A stretch of 64,000 bases of DNA from Galerina marginata (lineage: Eukaryota; Basidiomycota; Agaricomycetes; Agaricales; Galerinaceae), in NCBI GenBank assembly GCA_023014335.1, contig JAECYW010000012.1, positions 1-64,000 of the forward strand. Direction: 5' to 3'. The position numbers and the translations under genes are program-made. Position 1 is the stretch's first letter. Each line of letters starts with the position of its first letter. This document shows, in pieces, positions 56,132-64,000 of this stretch. The notes below the pieces were generated by a model that was given only the letters and a program-made list of their open reading frames with translations, was not told where the DNA came from and did not search any database.

Positions 56132-57500
56132 TTTGTTTTTGGTGAGCTTCTATTCGAGATGAGGGTTGCTGTGTATCTTTGGTTGGTAAGAAGTAATTTG
56201 ATTGAAGTTGCGAGAATATCAACCAGCTTTTATACCTTTCTCTCCTAACGCTGGGAAGGATACTATCCGTGCCTGTTCCATTGACGACCGGCTGCGCTTC
56301 CGCAGAAAAAGGAGGGTTCAAGCGCGCATGACTCACACAAGAGCACAACCCTCAGGGCATGCACCAATCATGAAATCTTTAGTCTCCGGGTAGCGCAGCA
56401 GTGCCCAAACTATCCCGCAGTAATCGGCGTAAGTTAGGAGGGTTCTGCACGATTCACGAACGATGCGATGCCAGTGTGAGGACAGAAGAAGGGTTCGAGT
56501 CATACGAGGCACTGCAGTTTGGTGCGTGGGAGGCGTTGAATCCGAGTTTTGCTCATCGATGATCGGAGGAAGGAGAACATGCTCATCTTCACCGTGCAGA
56601 ACGGAGAAAAGGTAGAGTTGGGGCACCGCCACAAGTTCTGCAACAAGCAGCCCCACGTGATCGGCTGCTCAACCGGATCTTCTGACTCGTTTTACAGGAA
56701 AATCCTGTATTTCGAAATGAAAAAGGCGTATAAAAGAACAAAGTTCACTTGTGTTTCCAGAGCGTTCCGAGTACGGGCCAGCACTATTTTTTACTGCAAC
56801 GCATTAATTAAGTTTTACTATAATATTCCAACTTCCAAGTACCCGACGCGCCAGGTTGGCCCTAGTCTCATACCAAGACCGTCCACGCCGTACTGCGTTA
56901 TTTTGGGGTTTCTCTCTACATAATGGCTTTTTCAATGCCTTTATTACGCAGCGCTAAAAGAGTCATTCCAGTCTTATATCGCCCTACCTTTTCGAGTGGT
57001 TATAACAGGCGCGAGACTCCAAATGCGGATGTGTTTACTATTTATAGCAACGTCTTATAAACGCATCTTTTATCACCCGGTTCACTCGGAATGTATAAAA
57101 TTGTTCGAAGTCGAACGAAAACTCTGGAATAAGTGCAGACTCGTTCATTTTATAATTCGATGAAGGCCGTAATGATTTGTCGTAACGCTCAACATCAAAT
57201 GTAGTACTCTAAGTAGTTTCGGCTTTGAATATCGAATCTGAGATTAATACGTGGAGGATGATAGTGAGGTATGGAGTGGAAGAGTCCGATGCTCGAGAGG
57301 ATAGGATGCTAGTATTATAATAAGCATACATAGTCCGTCTAAATAATTTTAGCGGTCATAACCCGCTGAATAGTGTTGGCCAGGCGACGCTGTTCGCGTC
57401 GATGATGGGTTTGATAAGACCTACAAAGAAAAATCAGGATTTTACAGTCCGAATTATGAGAGAGATGTACTAACCATGCAAACGATATTTCAGGAAGCCT

Positions 57501-58010
57501 CTATCTTCTACTTGACATCGACGAAACGGAACTCCCACCGAACCCGTACGAGGACGACAATTGCGCGAATGCGGTACCGAAGTCCTTGTCCGTGGACGGA
57601 CGAACGACTGTGGGTTGCTGTGACGGTGATACGGACTGCTTGGGTTGCTTCTGGGATTTAGGAGGCAGAGAGGGGACGCTGCCTCCGAACCCGTATGACG
57701 ATGATAAGTGGCCGAAGGAGGCTTCGTAGTCCTTCGAAGGAGACACTACTGATGAACGCGTCGACGTCGATGTAGATGGGACGGAGGACATGGACGAAGG
57801 TGAGCTTGTGGAAGGCGAAGACTGCAAGCTCTTGGATGTCGATGTCGATGATGGTTTAGGAGATTTGGAGGACTTCTTGGGTAGGGAGGGGACGCTGCCG
57901 CTGAAGCCGAATGAGGATGATAATTTTCCGAAAGCGGATTCCCAGTTTTTCGGAGCGGGCATTTGGGATGAGGATGAGGTCAACAAGGAGGTGGATGACG
58001 ATGATTGCAT
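57501..58010 (-). CDS. YGFGG-repeat protein, copy 3
   Basis: 169 residues, single exon. Repeats are NWESAFGKLSSSFGFSG, DYEASFGHLSSSYGFGG and DFGTAFAQLSSSYGFGG. The acidic position and FG of the last repeat have drifted, while SSYGFGG is unchanged, so the C-terminal half of the motif seems most constrained. The extended Ser/Pro linker before repeat 2 adds length. Ends SSVSSMSSRR like copy 2. Confidence 0.7.
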   Translation of the reverse strand: MQSSSSTSLLTSSSSQMPAPKNWESAFGKLSSSFGFSGSVPSLPKKSSKSPKPSSTSTSKSLQSSPSTSSPSSMSSVPSTSTSTRSSVVSPSKDYEASFGHLSSSYGFGGSVPSLPPKSQKQPKQSVSPSQQPTVVRPSTDKDFGTAFAQLSSSYGFGGSSVSSMSSRR

Positions 58011-58634
58011 TTTATCGGTGGGCTGGTGTTTGGGATAAAGGGTACTGTGTATGTTCGGTTGGTAAAACGTTTAACTGAAAAGTGATTTGACTGAAGGTGC
58101 AGAACCGTCGACAGGTTTTTATACCTAACTAACTTCGGCGAGAAGGGACCGTGCCTGATGCTGATCCCGGGTCATCAGCGCCTCCGTAGAAGATTTCATA
58201 GGAAAGGGCATGACTCACCGACAAATGCGCGCTGCGGCCATACGCCCTAGAGGAATCAGAGAGTGAGTCACGGTCCGCTTCGAGGGAGCGCAGCCTTGTC
58301 TAAGCGATCCCGTAGAGATCGGCATCCGTAGCGAGGGGTTTCTGCGTGATACATGGGAGATGTAACCTCGGTTGACAGAAAAAGCGTTCGAGTCATATGT
58401 GGCACTGCTGCGAATGAAAGTATGTGAGAGGTTCTGGACTCCTGGATCCGAATGGTCACTAAACAAGAGAGCAGGGCTCCGCTCGGGACGGAGGAGGAAA
58501 ATATTTCCACGTGATCCAAGCGCGGTGTTACAACGTGACAATGACTGCTATGTCACTCGTTTCGTTCATCCTCTGCCAAATCCGTTCCAATCCTAATATC
58601 GCGGTCCTGGGATAATATATCAGGGCAAAACACC

Positions 58635-60482
58635 ATGGAAGGCCCAAAATCTATCAAGTATGTTGTTCTTTATCACAACCCTCACAACGACTGAACGCAA
58701 AACCGCGACAGAAAGCGCAAGCTGCTCGACAAGTCTATCCCAAATGTCATCCTTCAAAACCCAGAGTTCGCCCAGGACTCGCGGATGTACCAAGACCTGC
58801 TCGAGATGGAGCGGAAGCTCGACTGGACGATGACAAGGAAGCGGATGGAGGTGCAGGACGCGCTTGGGCGGACGCCTACTGTGAGTCGCTGTCGGTTCCG
58901 TCTTCGTCTTCGTGGTTGTTGGGAATGTGGGAGCTGGAGAACGAGACCGAGAACGAAGCTGACTGCGTTGGTGTTACAGACGACGAGAACGCTACGGATA
59001 TTCCTCAGCCACACCGTGTCAGGCCAGCTATGGCAGAACGGCGACATCCCTGTCCTGCCCAACTTCGAGACGGGGGAGGGCATTCCCGCGTGGTCGTTCA
59101 GGATTGAGGGGCGGTTGCTGGAGGTTGGTTGTCTTATTTCAATCCTATCTCTCCTCCGAGCTTTGACCAACCCGTTCTGTTATCTGTTATGCTCAGGTGC
59201 CGAACCAGAGACACAGGGACAAGACGCCGCAGCGCAAGTTCTCGACGATGATAAAGCGGATGGTCATTGAGCTGGACAGGGACCCTTCGTTGTATCCTGA
59301 TGGGAACATTGTGGAGGTGAGTTTTTCTTCTTCCTGTCGTTCCTTGTCATGTTCTGCCGAAAATACGATATTCATTTCGTTCTCACATACAGTGGCCACG
59401 AGCTCCTGGACACCACAACCCCGCACTCGACGGTTTCACGGTCAGGCGCACGGGAGACGCGCCTACCAAGATCCGCGTCGTGATGTACCTCGACCATTTC
59501 CCCGAGCAGTACAAGGTTTTACCTGAGCTCGGTATGTCCTGACTGCTTTTTCCCAATTTCCTCCTTCAAATTTAGATTACTGATATAGCAGGCGAGTATA
59601 GGCAGTGTGTTGGGAATCAAAGAAGAGAGCCGAATCGGGCTGATACAGACGTTGTGGAACTACATCAAGCTGCAAGGTCTACAAGACAAAGTCGACCGGC
59701 GGATGATAAGAGCTGACGAAAAACTGCGGCCTGTACGTTGTTTCCCCTTCCCCTTCCCCTTCTCCTTTTCCCACCTCATCCCCCAATTCCTAACACCCCA
59801 CCCAACACAGATATTCGGCGCCGACTCAATCCCCTTCCAAAAACTCCCAGACATCGTGAACCGCTACATCGTCGCGCCCGACCCGATCATCCTGCACTAC
59901 AACCTCAACCCCTTGGTGCCCCCGCCCGAGCGGCCGAGCGCGTGGGATGTGGAGGTTAAGATGGAGGATGCGGTGTTGAAGAACCGGATGGCGGTGAGCG
60001 TGGGTGCGAGTAAGGAGTCGGCGCAGGCGATGTTTAAGATTGATGAGGAGGTGTGTGGTTTTGCTCGTTATCTGGTTACCTCGGCTTCAACTTCAACTCT
60101 GGTTCTGATCTTTTGTTGCGTAGATTGCACTGCTAGCCCAATCCCTACACAACTCACACATGAAACGGACCTTCCTCGAAAGCTTCGCGCAGGACCCGGC
60201 GCAGTTCATCCAGACGTGGTTGGAGTCTCAGTCGCGCGATTTGGAGAGCATACTCGGGAGTGGCCCGACGGAGGGCATGACGGTGCGCCAGGAGGAGCTG
60301 AAGAGGAGCGAGTTCTTCCAGTTGCCGTGGGTTGAGGAGGTGGGTTGTTGTTTTTTTGTTTTTGTTTCGCTTTGAGGTGGCACCCGCGGATTCTGACCGT
60401 TTGTGTTTTTTTTTGTATGATATAGGCTGTGGCTATCCAGGAAGGTGTCCGGCTCGCTGCGAAGGGGATGCACTTGGGGTAG
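58635..60482 (+). CDS. SWI/SNF complex subunit SMARCD / Snf12 (SWIB domain)
   Basis: Nine short exons, about 400 residues. ATG 58635 gives MEGPKSIK, joined to KRKLLDKSIPNVILQNPEFA and MERKLDWTMTRKRMEVQDAL, the conserved BAF60-type N-terminal region. Next come TLRIFLSHTVSGQLWQ, AWSFRIEGRLLE and KFSTMIKRMVIELDRDPSLY. The SWIB/MDM2 fold follows (KIRVVMYLDHFPEQYKVLPE, LGIKEESRIGLIQTLWNYIK, LQDKVDRRMIRADEKL, then IPFQKLPDIVNRYI). The C-terminal helical part ends AIQEGVRLAAKGMHLG with TAG at 60482. It acts in nuclear ATP-dependent chromatin remodelling. The N-terminus is shorter than many homologues, so an upstream exon may be missed. Confidence 0.85.
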
Positions 60483-61199
60483 TGTGTCGTGATCATGGCC
60501 TGGATACCTTTTATTCATCTTGGTCCGAGTCGTCGTTGTTGTCATTTTGCATTTGTCTTCGTCGCTTGTAGCCTGGCCAGGCGGTGGTACTGGTAGATCC
60601 TTCTAACTCTTTGTAATATTTCTGTTGTAATCCATTCGGTTGAAAATTCCGGTCGCCTTTCTATCTTGCTTCAATGTTTTATTTAAATCGTGATGACAAT
60701 TGCAAGGTCGCTATCGACGTCTCACCCTGCCGCAGCAGGATGACGTGAGTGCTCTAGATCTACGAAAATTGTTTGGTCATCATGCCTCATCGAAAGTTTG
60801 TATTTTCGATGTAATTCAATCATTCAGTAGGGCTTTCAGCTTAAATAAAAGCTCTGTCTTAAGAACAAGAAAACAAATTCGAAATTAATGGGCGCAGCCT
60901 AGATGCTTGACAAGGTGTTGTTCAAACTGAAATACGAAGGAGGATGGAGATAGTGATCGGTGTCACGGTCAGGTTATGTAAGCTTCCTGCGGACCACATT
61001 ATGTCTCACTTCTTGTAGTTGCTCCTTGTTTCGACAACACTCGCACCTCTCGTACAAGTAGTGTTCAATACTATTTCGTGCGCTCTTGCGTTGTTTCCTC
61101 ACTCTCAAGTGTGATCAAGGCTGTCGTGCAAACCTTGACCATCACAGTTTGTCGAAAACCACAACAAAATCTCACCGGCCCGCGGTTATTTTTGGCATC
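60483..61199. other. Flank between SMARCD and the gag gene
   Basis: 3' flank of SMARCD, then AT-rich sequence. TGTCACGGTCAGGTTATGTA at about 60960 resembles the start of some fungal LTRs and weakly resembles the hairpin arm at 62954, but I cannot demonstrate an LTR. Confidence 0.35.
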
Positions 61200-62351
61200 A
61201 TGGAAGGCTTCGAGCTCGATCCTAGCTTGACAGCTCCGCAACCACAACCCCAACCGCAGCCAGCTGCAGAGCCTCACATCCCCACTCCGGAAGATGAACG
61301 TATCGCGCTTTGGCAAGCCATTGCTACTCTTCAAGAGCAGCAGTCCACAAGCAACACCGTTCTGAGTTCCATTGCACAGAGTTTAGGACAACTCTCCACC
61401 GCTTCCCTTGCACCTCCTGCACCTCCTGCACCAGCACCTGTCAACAATCCGATTCCGAAGATTTCAGAACCTCGCAAGTTCAATGGTAAAGCCGACCAGG
61501 TCAAGCCGTTTATCTCGGAAATCGACTCCGGTGTCACCCTTATGCGCAACGCTCTTCCATCCGCTCGCGATAAGGTTTTATGGATGTCTGGATTTCTTGC
61601 CGATGGTTCCCCCAAGTCATGGTGGTTTGGCATTTCCGAGGATCCAAGTCGCGCTCATATCCTCAATGATTTTACCGCGTTTAAAGCTGAGTTTGTCAAA
61701 CATTTTGGTGATCCTCACGTCTCAGCAACCGCATTGGACAAGCTCAAATCCCTCACGCAAACTGGATCATGCGCCAATTACGTTGCTGCGTATCGCGAAC
61801 AATTCCCTTACCTCCAACTCACCAACCAGACCAAAGTCGACATGTTCCGCAACGGTTTAAAGCCTACAGTTCGCAATCTCATGGTCACCGTTCGCCCTCA
61901 GCCTACCGTTTTCGATGAATATGCACGTATTGCCGTCGAATTCGATCACGAGCTTCACCGCATCGAAATCGAAAATCGTCGCCATCCTGCGCCTGCTTCA
62001 GCACCCCCTCAGATCGAATCATCTACTCAACAATCACCTATCCCTCCAACCTCATATCCCTTTTTCGCTCCAAATCCATGGTTTTATACCAACCCAACTG
62101 CTCCTTCTCTTCCAACTCCAACATCTTCAGTCTCCGTGTCTGTTCCACCGTCTTCGGCTGACGTTGTACCGATGGAAATTGATGCTATGCATCTTTCCGC
62201 GGAGGAACTTCAACGTCGCATTGACAACAACCTTTGCCGTTACTGTGGTAAAACCGACCAGCATACCGCCGAAAACTGTCCCAACAAATCGGCCTCAGCC
62301 AAGCTTCGTGATCTTCGACGTCGTCAAACTCAAACCAAGAAGTCCACGTAA
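61200..62351 (+). CDS. Ty3-type retrotransposon gag, without pol
   Basis: 383 residues from ATG 61200 in one exon. The N-terminal Pro/Gln-rich stretch is followed by the capsid-like domain (PRKFNGKADQVKPFISEI, WMSGFLADGSPKSWW, FKAEFVKHFGDPHV, LTQTGSCANYVAAYREQF, KVDMFRNGLKPTVRNLM). The C-terminal zinc knuckle is CRYCGKTDQHTAENC, spaced C-x2-C-x5-H-x4-C, one residue longer than the usual CCHC knuckle. The frame ends cleanly and no protease, RT, RNase H or integrase follows in any frame. Either a non-autonomous element or a gag left behind or domesticated. Confidence 0.85.
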   Translation: MEGFELDPSLTAPQPQPQPQPAAEPHIPTPEDERIALWQAIATLQEQQSTSNTVLSSIAQSLGQLSTASLAPPAPPAPAPVNNPIPKISEPRKFNGKADQVKPFISEIDSGVTLMRNALPSARDKVLWMSGFLADGSPKSWWFGISEDPSRAHILNDFTAFKAEFVKHFGDPHVSATALDKLKSLTQTGSCANYVAAYREQFPYLQLTNQTKVDMFRNGLKPTVRNLMVTVRPQPTVFDEYARIAVEFDHELHRIEIENRRHPAPASAPPQIESSTQQSPIPPTSYPFFAPNPWFYTNPTAPSLPTPTSSVSVSVPPSSADVVPMEIDAMHLSAEELQRRIDNNLCRYCGKTDQHTAENCPNKSASAKLRDLRRRQTQTKKST

Positions 62352-62473
62352 CTTTTGTATGATTCTTATTTTTTATTCAATGTACTATCATCTCTTTTCA
62401 TTCTTGTTCCTGATTGCGCCTGGCGTCTGATCAACGCTCAGGTCTGTCATGGAATTCTTTCATCCTTCGTCCT

Positions 62474-62650
62474 CTTAACGGCTTCGGTCGGAGCTATCTC
62501 GTCCCAGTCTTCTATCCCCCTCGTGTACTTAACGGCTTCGGTCGGTACTCTCTCGTTGCACCCCTCCATCCACTATGTTTACCCCCCACCCACTCACTCC
62601 GTCTTATTTTCATTTTTTACTTCTTTCCGGTACTTAACGGCTTCGGTCGG
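62474..62650. repeat. Three copies of an 18-bp motif downstream of gag
   Basis: CTTAACGGCTTCGGTCGG occurs at 62474, 62528 and 62633 (spacing 54 and 105), in pyrimidine-rich DNA. In RNA each can form a small stem closed by a UUCG tetraloop (CGG-CUUCGG-UCG). Confidence 0.75.
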
Positions 62651-62953
62651 TACTACCTCGTCACCCACTACGTCCCCACCTTCATTTTCCCTCTCGCCCT
62701 TCGCGCTTTCTACACCTTCATTCTCACCTTTTTATTTCTTAACTTTATCTTACCATTACTCCCCCACCTCTTTATTTCCAACCATACCACTTGTTTTGCA
62801 GGCCATTGCATAGCATGGCAAATTCGAGTCCTTTATTTTCTTTCCCTCCAAGACATGTAAAAAAAGAATATATTATACAACATATATATCTAGTCTTCCC
62901 AACACCCATGTATGTTGTCATAGGGTGCATAAATTGGTTACAATGTTGAATGT

Positions 62954-63005
62954 CTGGTCGTGTAAGGAGGCCCATTTTTGAAAACGGGCCGCCTTACATG
63001 ACCAG
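62954..63005. other. 20-bp hairpin downstream of gag
   Basis: Arms CTGGTCGTGTAAGGAGGCCC (62954-62973) and GGGCCGCCTTACATGACCAG (62986-63005) pair over 20 bp with two mismatches around a 12-base loop. It could be an LTR terminus, a terminator-like structure or a MITE end. Confidence 0.65.
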
Positions 63006-64000
63006 CCTGTCACATGATTTTTTTCCCATAACTCAATGGGTGGGGTAGGTAATCCAAAACTCTTGCTATGGGTACGGGGACTTCGAGGGTCTCAATCATC
63101 CAATGTTCAACCCGTAGCCTTACCCGCAACCCACTTGAGTTTATCCCTATAAATTACCATCAATATTCTTCAAGCTCACAGTCACTGTGCCTTCAACCAC
63201 CATTTTTGATGCAAAAAACGCGCCCAGCCTCTTGTATTGACCTCCACTCAACATCTGGGATGTTTTTCACCCTGTTCGGGAGGCAAGATGCACCCTGACT
63301 CAAACCAATCTGCAACGGATCCCATGAGTCCATGTACACCCGTTTTGGAAAGCGAACTATAAATAAATCACCGTAGGATGAGTGATATAAATAGAATCTG
63401 TCAACTCTCGATCTGTTTGGGGGTTATATTACCTCCAGAATTTATGTCCCCTCCAATTTTAATACACATTCGTGATCTACTTGTAAATACCTACACATTA
63501 ATATAATTTTTATTGCCAAAAGTGAGCGGAAAGGCATAGGAATGCCTTTCGTGAATGGATGCTCCTCCGAAGATTTTCTATAAAGAGTTTTATCGAATTC
63601 CTCTGCGTTTTCCCTCTCCCTTGTGCATTTAAACTTACATGTCCTTCCACTTATATATATGTGGCTGTAATGTAAGATAAATCCAAATCTATTGGTACCA
63701 AATTTAAGCGGAAATCCTATCAGGATGGCCTAGCATCTCGATGTCTTTCTTACAGTTAGATCATTTATTAAACATATCCTGTATCTTATATACATTTCCT
63801 ACTGACCAATAAGTACATTTGTAGGGAAATATATAGGGCTGGGATAAAGACTCGCAGTATCCTCGCTAGACTGATCCCGCCTACGGTAAGGACGGCAATC
63901 GGCAGTGACGGACGTAGATGGCGAGATAAAGCAGTGTGCTGCTATATCTTGTCGCCGGTATTTGGTAGCAAACCAGAGTAGGGTGTTGGAGAAATATGGC
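63006..64000. other. AT-rich stretch without a recognised gene
   Basis: Contains a small palindrome GAAAGGCAT..ATGCCTTTC at about 63530-63551. No coding potential noted. Confidence 0.4.

Larger units (their letters stand above)
55030..58510. repeat. Direct ~1.85-kb segmental duplication (YGFGG copies 2 and 3)
   Basis: GTACTGCGTTATTTTG, CTTTTTCAATGCCTTTATT-like and CGCGAGACTCCAAATGCGGA landmarks at 55045-55210 recur at 56888-57040. Both are followed by a YGFGG gene on the minus strand and its shared promoter block. Confidence 0.7.

Noticed and set aside
60957..60980. 5' LTR start of the gag element
   Set aside because: Only a short, weak resemblance to the hairpin arm at 62954. No paired direct repeat or primer-binding site could be shown.
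62414..62860. Frame with repeated NGFGR peptides after gag
   Set aside because: It arises from the 18-bp DNA repeats read through pyrimidine-rich DNA. Its other frames are equally open, and it shows no pol motif.
1..64000. CRISPR arrays, operons, bacterial-type regulatory sites
   Set aside because: The DNA is fungal: intron-rich genes and no regularly spaced direct repeats.

Overview
The window comes from a filamentous basidiomycete, most likely an Agaricomycete (mushroom-forming fungus). Genes are cut by many short GT-AG introns of about 45-60 nt. Families typical of these fungi are present: a TPR/DUF4470 protein, a trans-type sesquiterpene synthase and small NTF2-like proteins. A Ty3-type gag is also present, and there is no bacterial-style gene packing. 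All gene models were spliced by eye.

Layout. 1-5.3 kb holds two conserved minus-strand genes, one partial. 5.3-20 kb is accessory: dispersed GAC/CAG-rich repeats, a secreted two-domain beta-sandwich protein, a sesquiterpene synthase (11.0-12.5 kb), two intact and two decayed copies of a four-TM membrane protein family, and a MITE. 20-25.9 kb has small lineage-specific genes, one with a decayed paralogue, and a histidine phosphatase whose 3' end carries a 1.05-kb inverted-repeat element. 27.5-31.5 kb is a housekeeping-type F-box/WD40/UIM gene resembling yeast Ufo1. 32-49.2 kb is an array of eight more copies of the four-TM family, all on the minus strand, plus the inverted paralogue of the secreted protein. 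50-58 kb interleaves two NTF2-like genes with three copies of a gene encoding a repeated YESSFG..SSYGFGG motif. 58.6-60.5 kb is the SMARCD/Snf12 (SWIB domain) subunit of SWI/SNF. 61.2-62.4 kb is a lone Ty3-type gag without pol.

The window therefore alternates conserved anchors (DUF4470, Ufo1-like, SMARCD) with about 40 kb of duplicating, lineage-specific DNA. The strongest candidate for something undescribed is the ten-member membrane family. It has a fixed exon plan, a W-x-[PS]-C motif, a conserved cysteine loop and an acidic C-terminal signature. The YGFGG repeat family is second. The sesquiterpene synthase retains all catalytic motifs. I could not recognise a P450 or other tailoring gene next to it.
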